From: Victivallaceae bacterium
Lineage (GTDB): Bacteria; Verrucomicrobiota; Lentisphaeria; Victivallales; Victivallaceae
Length of the DNA stretch: 37,076 nucleotides
Assembly: GCA_021647315.1 (NCBI GenBank)
Contig: JAKIUY010000038.1
Coordinates: forward strand, 1 to 37,076
Direction: 5' to 3'
Made by a program: the position numbers and the translations under genes. Positions 25,875 to 33,824 of this stretch are shown here, one piece after another (the first letter of the stretch is position 1; each line of letters begins with the position of its first letter). The notes below the pieces were generated by a model that was given only the letters and a program-made list of their open reading frames with translations, had not been told where the DNA came from and searched no databases.

Positions 25875-26849
25875 TTAATTCGAAAGTTGTATGCTTGAAG
25901 TGCGCTTTACAAATTTCCTCAACTGTAATGCTGTATGTTTAACTGCTAACTGTTGTGCTTCGTATGAAACCCCACCGATATGTGGCGTTATTAGCAAATT
26001 TTTATGCTTTCTTGCATATTCTACCATAGGATGAATGTTTATATCACCCCATTCGCCATCAATTACATCCACTGCAGCGCCAGCCAAGCGGCCTGATGCA
26101 AGTCTTTGCAATAACGCTGACTCATCGATTATTGCACCTCGACTACTGTTGATGATCACGGTATGCTTATGCATTTTATCCATTTCAGCAGCTCCTATAA
26201 ATCCTCTATTCTGCTCGTTCAGGTGGATATGCAACGTTATGACGTCAGCTTGACTGAGTAATTCATTTAAGCCTACTTGAATAATGCCATGAGGAAGAGT
26301 AGTAGCCTGTTCTAAATCGTAAACTATAACACGCATGCCAAATGCCAGTGCATAATTAGCGACAATTTTACCCAATCGACCATACCCAATAATACCGCAT
26401 GTCTTGCCGGACAGTTGATGTCCCGTAAACTTATTACGCTGCCATTGCCCAGCTTTCACTGATCTAAACCCCCAGGGAATGTGACGGATGAGTGCCAACA
26501 AAAGCCCCCAAGTTAATTCAGCGGTTGAAGTGATTTGTTTTAATAGGTCTGGATATTGACGTAATGAAATTACCTTTACCCTTCTGGAATTTAAATAATT
26601 CATTGGTAGATGATCCGTCCCTGTTGAAGGGGTAGCTATCACTTTTAAACTATTACATCTGGCCAAAAGTTTTTCATTCAATTTAATTTTTAGCGTAGAG
26701 AAGTATGCATCATAAGCTGGCAACATTTGATATAATTTTTCTGGTTCAGGAGTAATTGTATCAAGTCGGGCAACATCTTGTAAACAATTCATTGACTCAC
26801 ATAAATGTGCTTCATTTAAAGTATTTAATATTTTCCATTTTTCATGCAT
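25875..26849 (-). CDS. D-isomer-specific 2-hydroxyacid dehydrogenase
   Basis: A 324-residue NAD-dependent dehydrogenase, of usual length. The Rossmann motif GIIGYGRLG covers residues 153-160, and the catalytic set R237 (NSSRGAIID), E266 (DVIDGEW) and H290 (TPHIGG) is complete. The family reduces 2-keto acids or oxidises D-2-hydroxyacids in the cytoplasm. Its start overlaps the end of the upstream aldolase-like gene by eight bases and has GGGAGGT before it, so the two are translationally coupled. Together they could convert a keto-deoxy sugar acid and its product; the substrate is not known. A GntR regulator gene follows on the same strand after 404 bases. Confidence 0.9.
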   Translation of the reverse strand: MHEKWKILNTLNEAHLCESMNCLQDVARLDTITPEPEKLYQMLPAYDAYFSTLKIKLNEKLLARCNSLKVIATPSTGTDHLPMNYLNSRRVKVISLRQYPDLLKQITSTAELTWGLLLALIRHIPWGFRSVKAGQWQRNKFTGHQLSGKTCGIIGYGRLGKIVANYALAFGMRVIVYDLEQATTLPHGIIQVGLNELLSQADVITLHIHLNEQNRGFIGAAEMDKMHKHTVIINSSRGAIIDESALLQRLASGRLAGAAVDVIDGEWGDINIHPMVEYARKHKNLLITPHIGGVSYEAQQLAVKHTALQLRKFVKRTSSIQLSN

Positions 26850-27618
26850 TTAGACCTCCCGGTTGAAGATAATGAGGAACTAATTCTAACCAATTATCAT
26901 TGTCATCATATAATGCTTTCATTAATTCTGGATAAAGTTTTGCTCTTGCATTGACTACTGTTGTTTGATATGTTTTTAAAATATCACTGACAGATTCAAC
27001 GGTGATACAAGTCTGATTCCGTAACATCAGATCAAAACCAGAGGCTATGACCGCTGCTCCCGCCTCGATCGCAAGGGGAATTCTCTCTAAATCCATACCG
27101 CCAGTCACGAATAACGGGCAAAACTTGAATAAAGGAGCAGAGCTAATATGCTTAACGAGGGTCAAATCAGGCCCCAAAACCTTTATAAAATGAGCACCGT
27201 CAACGATAAGATCATAGGCCTCATTTATCGTTCCCGCACAGGGTAATAGTAAATGAGTTGCCTGATAACGTGCTAGTGTTGCTGATGAGTATTTCAGCAT
27301 CGAGATAAAACCATCAACCTCCAATTTTGCTAATTCATCTAAGGTTAATAGTTGAGGAAAGTGGAGACACTGTGAGTTTACTATAAGATCATTATCCATA
27401 GTGCTTCCAATTAACAGATACAGCTCTGGGTAGTTTGCCTGAATCCAAGGTAATATCACTTGTAGATCTTCACGTCTTTGCGTGTATTCAATGACCCTGA
27501 AACCAGCTTGCACGCAAGCTCTAATCTGCAACTTTGCATCTAAACCATCATTTACCAATATAGGAATAAAACCCTGTTTATAAAACTCTTTGTAGACTTT
27601 TTGTACTTTTCTATTCAT
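26842..27618 (-). CDS. KDPG/KHG aldolase-like protein
   Basis: A 258-residue class I aldolase-like protein, longer than typical KDPG aldolase (~210) through a C-terminal extension of about 40 residues. The family marks are IPILVNDG near the start, the proton-transfer glutamate E44 in RVIEYTQR, and the Schiff-base lysine K146 in HFIKVLGPD, where typical members have KFFPA. FVTGGMDLERIPLAIEAGAAVIASG matches the phosphate-site region. Members cleave 2-keto-3-deoxy sugar acid phosphates to pyruvate and an aldehyde. Translationally coupled to the dehydrogenase downstream. The altered residues after the lysine leave substrate open. Its promoter carries a palindrome between the -35 and -10 boxes. 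Confidence 0.8.
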   Translation of the reverse strand: MNRKVQKVYKEFYKQGFIPILVNDGLDAKLQIRACVQAGFRVIEYTQRREDLQVILPWIQANYPELYLLIGSTMDNDLIVNSQCLHFPQLLTLDELAKLEVDGFISMLKYSSATLARYQATHLLLPCAGTINEAYDLIVDGAHFIKVLGPDLTLVKHISSAPLFKFCPLFVTGGMDLERIPLAIEAGAAVIASGFDLMLRNQTCITVESVSDILKTYQTTVVNARAKLYPELMKALYDDNDNWLELVPHYLQPGGLNA

Positions 27619-27654
27619 TTTGTATCCATTGTGAATTTTATTGTTTCTATTTAG

Positions 27655-27682
27655 AATATATATTGTATTTTACAATTATCAA
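27655..27682 (-). promoter_or_regulatory. Promoter with internal palindromic operator for the aldolase/dehydrogenase genes
   Basis: On the minus strand TTGATA (27682-27677) and TATATT (27660-27655) are 16 bases apart. The perfect palindrome ATTGTATTTTACAAT (27662-27676) fills the spacer, the position where a repressor would block polymerase. The same ATTGTA half-site recurs in the leader of pseudopilin 2, so the nearby AraR-like GntR protein is the best candidate regulator. Confidence 0.6.
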
Positions 27683-27853
27683 GCCTCTTTGATTGAATTA
27701 GTAATAATAAATAACAATTTGTCTTGCATGTATAAAAAACGTCACTCAAAGAAATTTCAGCCTGAGAAATACCTTTTGTACGCTTCCCAGAACTGGCACT
27801 ACGAAATCAAAGGTTTCAATATTAGCAAAATTTAAAATATTAATAATATTTGT

Positions 27854-27881
27854 TGACTTTAACATTTTTTATGTTATAATT
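27854..27881 (+). promoter_or_regulatory. Promoter and candidate operator of the LacI-family gene
   Basis: TTGACT (27854-27859) and TATAAT (27876-27881) have a 16-base spacer. Inverted half-sites TAACAT (27861-27866) and ATGTTA (27872-27877) lie between and over the boxes, with another TAACAT at 27882. This arrangement fits autorepression by the encoded regulator. Confidence 0.6.
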
Positions 27882-27924
27882 AACATTAAATTAAGATAAA
27901 CAGATATATGGATAATAAAAGCTG

Positions 27925-28941
27925 ATGAAAAAAAGTGCATCAATAAAAACAATTGCAGAGGTGTGCAAAGTCAGTCCGATGACGGTAAGTCGAGCGTTGC
28001 GCAATAATAGTTCAGTGCGTGAAAGTACTAGGTTGCGTATTGTTGAAACCGCAGAGCAACTTGGCTATATTGGCAGTCCGCGTATGGGACGACCAGCGTT
28101 GATTAATAATAAAAGATCAAGTCAGGTTGAGGTTATCATCGGGGTTGCTGGTGAAGATATTACAACATTTCACGGTAAGTTACTGGCGGTTATCGAACAG
28201 CGCTTAGCGCTTGAGGGCTGTGACTGTATTGTGCGGATTTGTAGCAGAAGTTATGAACAGTTTTTAGTTTTACAGGAGAATGTACGTAATTCGACCGCTT
28301 CTGCAACATTGTTGATCGGCGATATTCCTGTTGAATATCTCCGAGCGTTATTGGATGTATTACCTGATGCGATACTAATTGACTCACCGGAATGCGTTGG
28401 CTTGGAAATGCCTTATGAAAGTTTTTCATTTGATAATGTTCAGGCTGCAAAAATTGGTGTCAGTCATCTTTTAGATAGCGGTCGAGAAGATATTTTACTG
28501 TTAACCGGATTTGATGAACATTTTTTTTCCCAGGATGTTATTCAGGGCTATCGGGAAATATTAGCGATCAGAGGAATTACAGTCAATGATAAACTAATTC
28601 GCTATGCTGATTTTACTCCAACTGGCGCCTATCAGGTAATGCAGCAGCTATTGGCTGAAAAAATAAAATTTGATGCAGTATTCACGAGTGATGAGATGGC
28701 GTCAGGAATCTACCGTGCTTTGAGTGAACATGGACTGAATATCCCTGATGATATTGCAATTTGCGGTTGTGACGGCCTGCCTTTAGGAACCCACCTATTA
28801 CCACAATTAACCACGGTAATGCTGGATTACGAAGCACTGGGAAATAGAGCTATAGCTTATCTGTTACATGAACGCAGTAAAGACCACGCCCGTTCACGTG
28901 TCCGGTTGCTACCACATCTAGAACTTAGAGAAAGTAGTTAA
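27925..28941 (+). CDS. LacI-family transcriptional regulator
   Basis: A 338-residue regulator of standard length. The helix-turn-helix and hinge are at residues 8-60 (IKTIAEVCKVSPMTVSRALR, then RIVETAEQLGY). The rest is a sugar-binding-protein-like sensor, with DAVFTSDEMASGIYRALSEHG and IAICGCDGLPLGTHLLPQLTTV as typical late motifs. The start codon overlaps the stop of a five-codon frame (TGATG), probably by chance. It is transcribed away from the aldolase gene and towards the Gfo/Idh to ADH genes. A direct repeat ATTTATTAAACA upstream of the next gene recurs before the dehydrogenase gene and may be a shared control site. Effector sugar unknown. Confidence 0.92.
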   Translation: MKKSASIKTIAEVCKVSPMTVSRALRNNSSVRESTRLRIVETAEQLGYIGSPRMGRPALINNKRSSQVEVIIGVAGEDITTFHGKLLAVIEQRLALEGCDCIVRICSRSYEQFLVLQENVRNSTASATLLIGDIPVEYLRALLDVLPDAILIDSPECVGLEMPYESFSFDNVQAAKIGVSHLLDSGREDILLLTGFDEHFFSQDVIQGYREILAIRGITVNDKLIRYADFTPTGAYQVMQQLLAEKIKFDAVFTSDEMASGIYRALSEHGLNIPDDIAICGCDGLPLGTHLLPQLTTVMLDYEALGNRAIAYLLHERSKDHARSRVRLLPHLELRESS

Positions 28942-28963
28942 TCTGTCCTGAAGCAAAATTGAT

Positions 28964-28996
28964 ATTTATTAAACAAAACTTTTAATTTATTAAACA
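28964..28996 (+). promoter_or_regulatory. Direct repeat ATTTATTAAACA x2, candidate operator
   Basis: Two identical 12-base units at 28964-28975 and 28985-28996 are 21 bases apart, two DNA turns, and end 13 bases before the Gfo/Idh start codon. A copy with one change, ATTTACTAAACA, lies at 32627-32638 before the alcohol dehydrogenase gene. The repeated placement suggests a regulator site; which protein binds is not known. Confidence 0.4.
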
Positions 28997-29009
28997 CTTG
29001 GAGCTTAAT

Positions 29010-30089
29010 ATGGAGCAAATTGATATTGCAGTCTTAGGGATTGGCAAAATGGGGGAAACTCATGTCGAAGCCGCCAAAGCCTCACCCTATGTACGAAAAA
29101 TTTACGGTTACGAACCGGATAAATCTCGAGCAACGGAACGTGGCAGGGAATTAGAGATTGAGACCACCAGTGATCTGGATGTCATATTGGATAATCCAGC
29201 GATAAAATTTATTGATATTGCCGCCCCTAATGCAGTGCATTGTGAGTTGGCAATCAAAGCCTTACGAGCTGGTAAAGCGGTACTCTGTGAAAAACCGATG
29301 GGGGAAACTATTGAGGATGCTGAACGTCTAGTGGCGGTCGCTGAAGAGACTGGCGGCTTTCTGCAACTCGGTTTTGAATTACGTTATTCAAAAGCCTATG
29401 TCAAGCTCAAAGAATGGGTCGATAACGGTAAAATCGGTTCGCCGGTTAACCTCCACTGCCGCTATTTTTGTAGTGAATTCCACCACAAAGACAGCTGGCG
29501 CAGTAATAGTCCGGGCAGTCTGATTGGCGAAAAACTTTCTCATTACCTCGATGCTCAACGTTGGTATATGGGCTCTGAAGTCAAAGAGGTCTATTCGCTT
29601 ACTGCACCCAATGTAGTAAAATATTTCAATCACCCCGATAATCATCAGATTAATACCAGGTTTGTCAATGGATCTATTGCCACTCTGAATTTTGTCATGT
29701 ATATCGCTGAATCTGATCCGAGTGATCCACTGCTGGATGTGATGGAAAAACAGGCCGATGATGGTCATTTCCTCCAACTGTATATAATGGGAACTGAAGG
29801 TGCTATGGAATTTGATATTTTCAAACGCCGCCTGCGCCGCTGGCAGTTCAGCGATGGTGAACTTGGCATTGAAAGCAAAATTGTTGAAACTATCACCTAC
29901 GATAAGGCGGAAGACACCGAACAGATGCATAATGTTCACGGCCAGAATCTGCGGGTTATCGAACTGGTCGCCAAGGGGCTACCACCAGAAAATCCGGCCA
30001 AAGACTCTTTAATGAGTATGAAACTCTGTTTTGCCGCTGAACGTTCAGAAAAGGAACAACGTGCCGTAAGCATGACAGAATATTGTTAA
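29010..30089 (+). CDS. Gfo/Idh/MocA family oxidoreductase (3)
   Basis: A 359-residue NAD(P)-dependent oxidoreductase with IAVLGIGKMGETH as its Rossmann motif, C-E-K-P with the lysine at 95, and GEKLSHYLDAQRWYMG in the place of the common D-x-G-x-H motif, so the first aspartate of that motif is not kept. It is clearly a different subfamily from the two at 3329 and 4889. The start at 29010 is chosen because GGAG lies six bases upstream; a TTG at 28998 overlaps that site. It is the first gene of a same-strand run with the creatinase-like, acetyltransferase and alcohol dehydrogenase genes. The likely role is redox modification of a sugar or sugar-like substrate. Confidence 0.88.
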   Translation: MEQIDIAVLGIGKMGETHVEAAKASPYVRKIYGYEPDKSRATERGRELEIETTSDLDVILDNPAIKFIDIAAPNAVHCELAIKALRAGKAVLCEKPMGETIEDAERLVAVAEETGGFLQLGFELRYSKAYVKLKEWVDNGKIGSPVNLHCRYFCSEFHHKDSWRSNSPGSLIGEKLSHYLDAQRWYMGSEVKEVYSLTAPNVVKYFNHPDNHQINTRFVNGSIATLNFVMYIAESDPSDPLLDVMEKQADDGHFLQLYIMGTEGAMEFDIFKRRLRRWQFSDGELGIESKIVETITYDKAEDTEQMHNVHGQNLRVIELVAKGLPPENPAKDSLMSMKLCFAAERSEKEQRAVSMTEYC

Positions 30090-30098
30090 TCAGTGGCT

Positions 30099-30175
30099 GC
30101 GTATTGTATACGCCCCATGGCGTATTGCATACGCCGAAAATAATAAACAAAAAATAGGTAGCGTATTGAATACGC
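30099..30175. repeat. Three GCGTATTGNATACGC palindromes
   Basis: Copies at 30099-30113, 30120-30134 and 30161-30175 share both arms (GCGTAT and ATACGC) while the central base varies (T, C, A). Each can fold into a small hairpin. They fill most of the 109-base gap between the Gfo/Idh gene and the creatinase-like gene. They look like a REP-type repeat, though a clustered regulator site is an alternative. Confidence 0.65.
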
Positions 30176-30198
30176 TCCAATAAAAAGGAACAACAACT

Positions 30199-31365
30199 AT
30201 GAATATTCCAACTATTTCAGATGCTGAATTTGCATCGCGTAAACAACGGGCGGCCGAGCTCACTGCTGCGGCCGATTATGATGTCCTGTTAGTCAATTCA
30301 ACTGAGGCTGATTACGCCAATGTTCGCTATTTTTGCGACTATTGGCCCATCTTTGAGATTGCCGGCGTGGCAATTGCTCCAAGTGGCGATGCCTGTGCCT
30401 TAATTGGGCTCGAAAGTGAAAATTATGCTAAGGATCGTAGTAAAATACCTAATATTCACATGTTAGTCGAATATCGTGAATCAGCTGATCCGCAATATCC
30501 GGACATGGAGGCGTCATCATTTAAAAAAGCTTTTGAATCTATCGGGGTGACTAATCCTAAACGTATCGGTATTGGCGGTTATCTGATTACCACCGCACCA
30601 GTACTGGATGGCCTACGGGAAGAATTTCCGGATGCAGAAATTGTCCGGGCTGATGATATTATGGTCCAGATGCGCAGTATCAAATCTGAAGCCGAAGTTG
30701 CCTGTCAACGTAAAGCCTTCGAGATCAGCGAAATAGCGGTTCAGTCGGTACTTGAACAGATTAAACCGGGCATGACTGAACTGCAAGTCTGTGGTATTGT
30801 TCAGCACGCTATATATATGAATGGTGCGGAATACGAGGGGATGCCACAATATATTCTCTCCGGGCCTAACTCACGCCATGCCATATCACGTCCAACTCAT
30901 CGGGTTATTGAAAAAAATGATATTGTTCAGCTTAATCTTTCTGCCTTAGTCAGTGGCTACTCGTCCGGCGTTGGCGTGCCAATTTGTATGGGAAAAATGT
31001 CAACAGAAATGCGTGATTTGGTTGAATTCGGACTAGAGGTACATAATGCAACAATTGAACAGCTCAAAGCTGGCGTTATTGCCGGAGACATTGCCCGGTG
31101 GCATTATCAATATTTTGTTGAACATGGTCGTGAAGCGAACTTCCTCTACGGTCCATGTCATGGTTTGGGCATGATTGAAGTTGAACCACCTTGGATGGAG
31201 ACCAGCAGCGATTACGCCCTGCAGGAAAATATGACCTTCCAGGTCGATTCATTCTTCTTCTGCGATGCATTCGGCTTGCGCTGGGAAAATGGCGGTCGGG
31301 TTACTGCTGACGGTTTTGATCTCTACAGCGGTAAATTCCGCGAAATCATTGAACTTGACGGATAA
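30199..31365 (+). CDS. M24 (creatinase/aminopeptidase P-like) protein lacking metal ligands
   Basis: A 388-residue protein with the two-domain pita-bread architecture: a creatinase-type N-terminal domain (about 1-150) and the M24 catalytic fold. Of the five residues that bind two metals in prolidases, the histidine (H321 in GPCHGLG) and last glutamate (E363 in WENGG) are kept; the two aspartates are N246 and G257, and the first glutamate is D350. This pattern resembles creatinase, which uses the fold without metal. A dipeptidase role is therefore unlikely; cleavage of a C-N bond in a small guanidino or amide compound is possible. AAAAGGAAC precedes the start. It lies in a run with Gfo/Idh, acetyltransferase and dehydrogenase genes. 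Confidence 0.85.
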   Translation: MNIPTISDAEFASRKQRAAELTAAADYDVLLVNSTEADYANVRYFCDYWPIFEIAGVAIAPSGDACALIGLESENYAKDRSKIPNIHMLVEYRESADPQYPDMEASSFKKAFESIGVTNPKRIGIGGYLITTAPVLDGLREEFPDAEIVRADDIMVQMRSIKSEAEVACQRKAFEISEIAVQSVLEQIKPGMTELQVCGIVQHAIYMNGAEYEGMPQYILSGPNSRHAISRPTHRVIEKNDIVQLNLSALVSGYSSGVGVPICMGKMSTEMRDLVEFGLEVHNATIEQLKAGVIAGDIARWHYQYFVEHGREANFLYGPCHGLGMIEVEPPWMETSSDYALQENMTFQVDSFFFCDAFGLRWENGGRVTADGFDLYSGKFREIIELDG

Positions 31366-31389
31366 TATTTTTATAATCAGGAGCTTAAA

Positions 31390-32559
31390 ATGAACTCTAC
31401 AAACACTAATATTCCTTGTGCCTGTCAACCTGTTGAACGAACACGGATGATTGAGCTCGTAGATGCGGTTATGCGTGAAGGAATAGATCAGACTTTCCTA
31501 ACCGATTACCCACTGGTCTATCAAGATAGCAATTTACAGAATATTTTTACCATTCAGGACAGTGGTGAAATGGCCTCCGTTGTGCCATATCTGCCCCGGA
31601 AAATTGCTATTGATGATTGCAATTTTACCATCGGAATTATTTCGCCGACTGCCACCTCTATAAATCACCGTAAAAAAGGTTACGCCAGTAAGTGCCTAGG
31701 GGCCTGTATTGATAAAATGATAGCTGACGACATCACTATTTCGATTCTGTGGACTGAAAATGTTAATTTTCACTTCTACGGACGCTCTCAATTTCAAGTC
31801 ATTTGCAGCCAAGACTGGTTGTATAAATGTACAAGAAAAGATGCTGAGTTGTTTGCCGATAACGGTCATCAGGTTGAAATCTACAATCCAGAATCACAAC
31901 AATATCTGACCGAGATTCAGGCAATGCATGAAAAAGAGATTTGCGGTGTTCAACGGGCATCTGAAGAGTATCCACTACTGTTCAATCTGCCTAAATCAAC
32001 CACTCTCATTGCCCTGCAGGATAATAGACCGGTCGGTTATCTAATGTTTTCAAAATCGGTCAACAAGCCGGGCATAGTTGAAGCCGGTGGAGATAAAGCC
32101 GCGGTTGAAACTCTGGTCAATAGAGCACTGTTTGAACTTAATGCTGAAACTGAACATAATGTCTATGCCAATCTGACGCCAACCGTGCTAGGTGAGCTGT
32201 TTGAGGATAAATTGTCTGACCGTAGATTTGCAATTGATAATACAGGAATGATGATTCGTCTAAATGACACCTACGGTTTCATGCAAAAGATTGCGCCATT
32301 CTTAGAGCAAAAAAATGGCGATATTAGCAAAAAATTCTCAGTAAAACTTACCGACCGAGCTGAATTAATCAGTTTTGATTTCACTGAACAGGGGCTCAAC
32401 TTAGGTAGAGAACAATATGAGTCACATATTGAACTGTCAAGTCTTGACTTCGTCTCAATTATATTCGGTGCTCATCCGACATATCCGATTGAGGTACCGG
32501 AGTTTATGCAACATCTTTTCCCATTCTATTTCCCTATCTGGCAATTGGATCATAGTTAA
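31390..32559 (+). CDS. Eis-like GNAT-family N-acetyltransferase
   Basis: A 389-residue protein with two GNAT-like halves and a C-terminal sterol-carrier-like segment, the layout of Eis-type acetyltransferases. The acetyl-CoA motif is TSINHRKKGYASKCLGACI (R/Q-x-x-G-x-G/A type); the second half contains LIALQDNRPVGYLMF. A conserved C-terminal carboxylate is usual in Eis; here the protein ends in WQLDHS. Eis relatives acetylate amines of aminoglycosides, polyamines or peptides; in this sugar context an amino sugar may be the acceptor. AGGAGC lies before the start. It begins 24 bases after the creatinase-like gene, so the two are likely co-transcribed. Its stop codon lies in four 7-base TTAATGG-like units. 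Confidence 0.78.
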   Translation: MNSTNTNIPCACQPVERTRMIELVDAVMREGIDQTFLTDYPLVYQDSNLQNIFTIQDSGEMASVVPYLPRKIAIDDCNFTIGIISPTATSINHRKKGYASKCLGACIDKMIADDITISILWTENVNFHFYGRSQFQVICSQDWLYKCTRKDAELFADNGHQVEIYNPESQQYLTEIQAMHEKEICGVQRASEEYPLLFNLPKSTTLIALQDNRPVGYLMFSKSVNKPGIVEAGGDKAAVETLVNRALFELNAETEHNVYANLTPTVLGELFEDKLSDRRFAIDNTGMMIRLNDTYGFMQKIAPFLEQKNGDISKKFSVKLTDRAELISFDFTEQGLNLGREQYESHIELSSLDFVSIIFGAHPTYPIEVPEFMQHLFPFYFPIWQLDHS

Positions 32560-32626
32560 TGGTTAATGATTAATGGTTAATGGCTGTTTAATATCGCTGT
32601 TGATTATTTGAAATTGGTTATTTAAT

Positions 32627-32638
32627 ATTTACTAAACA
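32627..32638 (+). promoter_or_regulatory. ATTTACTAAACA motif before the alcohol dehydrogenase
   Basis: Eleven of 12 bases match the direct repeat at 28964-28996 before the third Gfo/Idh gene. It is 22 bases upstream of the dehydrogenase start. A shared regulator of the cluster is a reasonable reading, but the motif is AT-rich and could recur by chance. Confidence 0.35.
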
Positions 32639-32660
32639 CATATAACAAAGAGGTAAAAAA

Positions 32661-33674
32661 ATGAAAGCTATTCTCGTTGAAAATATTGGTGAAGTTGTGG
32701 TCAAGGATATTCCAGAAATTACTGAAGTACCGGAATATGGCTGTCTCTGTAAAAATATCTTTGCCTCAACCTGTACCGGCACCGATCGCAAATTGATACA
32801 TAATTCTACTCCATGGGAAAATAGTTATCCCGGCGTTCTTGGACATGAAAATGTCGCTGAAGTTATCGAAGTCGGCGCCAAAGTCAAAAACTTTGCCGTC
32901 GGTGATATTGTCATGCGTCCGGTCTATGTCTATGCCGGTGAAGAACGTAACGGCTATAGTGCCCTATTCGGTGGCTTTTCCGAATATGGTATTGTTACCG
33001 ATGTTAAGGCAATGGAGGCAGATGGTCGTAGTGATTTTAATCCATACGCCCGTTATCAGGCTAAAATCCCTAAATCATGGCGCAATAATCCATCGGCAGT
33101 GATGTTAATCACGCTCAAAGAGACTTTTAGCTGGTTAAATAAACTACCCTCGCTCTACGGTAAAGATGTCGCAATTATCGGTTCCGGTACCGTTGGTCTC
33201 TTCTATACCAAACTGGCCGCTATCTTCTGTGCCAAAAGTGTAACTGTACTGGATATCAACAGTGATCGTTTCGACCAGGCAAAAAAGGTTGGCGCTGATA
33301 ACTGTATCAATCTTAATGAAACAGCCAAACCCGAAGCTGCCTTTGATCTGTTGATTGATGCCGCCGGAATTCTCACTAAAATTGCCGATTTCATTCCGAT
33401 GGTCAGACAGGATGGTATTTTTGGGATTTATGGTATTGACGGCTCTCTTTCCGCTCATTTTGAAGGATTTGGCAGTGGTTTGACCTTCGCTTTTCATAAC
33501 AGTAATGAAGCAGACCCATTGGTCCATGAAACCTGTGTTGGGCTGGTAGAGCGCGGTCTAGTTGATCTAAGTGATTTTCATTCAGCAATCATGCCATTCT
33601 CTCAAGCCCCGGAAGCCTATGATCTATTAAAAGCCCGCAAAGAGTTCAAAATCGTTTTTGAACTGGGAAAATAG
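32661..33674 (+). CDS. Zinc-binding alcohol dehydrogenase-like (MDR) oxidoreductase
   Basis: A 337-residue medium-chain dehydrogenase. Catalytic zinc ligands are C38 (STCTGTD) and H62-E63 (GHEN); the Rossmann motif is VAIIGSGTVGLFYTKLAA. The four-cysteine structural zinc lobe of classic ADH is absent, as in many sugar-alcohol and threonine dehydrogenase relatives. The family oxidises secondary alcohols of sugars and polyols with NAD(P). GAGGT precedes the start. It closes the run begun by the third Gfo/Idh gene; together they supply two redox steps. Two ATGGTTA units follow its stop. Substrate undetermined; a hexitol or sugar-acid role is plausible from context. Confidence 0.87.
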   Translation: MKAILVENIGEVVVKDIPEITEVPEYGCLCKNIFASTCTGTDRKLIHNSTPWENSYPGVLGHENVAEVIEVGAKVKNFAVGDIVMRPVYVYAGEERNGYSALFGGFSEYGIVTDVKAMEADGRSDFNPYARYQAKIPKSWRNNPSAVMLITLKETFSWLNKLPSLYGKDVAIIGSGTVGLFYTKLAAIFCAKSVTVLDINSDRFDQAKKVGADNCINLNETAKPEAAFDLLIDAAGILTKIADFIPMVRQDGIFGIYGIDGSLSAHFEGFGSGLTFAFHNSNEADPLVHETCVGLVERGLVDLSDFHSAIMPFSQAPEAYDLLKARKEFKIVFELGK

Positions 33675-33690
33675 TATGGTTAATGGTTAA

Positions 33691-33795
33691 ATCATTAAGG
33701 GACAGGTTGATTACTTGATGCATAATCATCATTAAGGGACAGGTTGATTTTACTTGATGCATAATCATCATTAAGGGACAGGTTGATTTTACTTG
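33691..33795 (+). repeat. Tandem 37-39-base repeat with GGGACAGGTTGATT core
   Basis: Units begin at 33691, 33728 and 33767 (ATCATTAAGGGACAGGTTGA...). The first has lost two T residues and the third is cut short at ACTTGG. The GGGACAGGTTGA core resembles sequences found near REP-associated transposase elements in other bacteria. The array lies in the gap before the third DUF4838 gene. There are no spacers between units, so it is not a CRISPR array. Confidence 0.7.
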
Positions 33796-33824
33796 GCGAA
33801 AGGAGAGAATAGGGAACCGAAATT

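Noticed and set aside
27735-27835. Short plus-strand frame (MYKKRHSKKFQPEKYLLYAS...) between the divergent aldolase and LacI genes
   Set aside because: It has no ribosome-binding site, overlaps no recognised family and is short in an AT-rich gap; probably chance.
27908-27925. Five-codon frame (MDNKS) whose stop overlaps the LacI start
   Set aside because: No ribosome-binding site of its own and too short to separate from chance.
29388-29939. 183-codon minus-strand frame inside the third Gfo/Idh gene
   Set aside because: Antisense shadow of a gene with clear Rossmann and EKP motifs.
33691-33795. CRISPR-like direct repeats
   Set aside because: Units follow each other without unique spacers and no cas genes are present.
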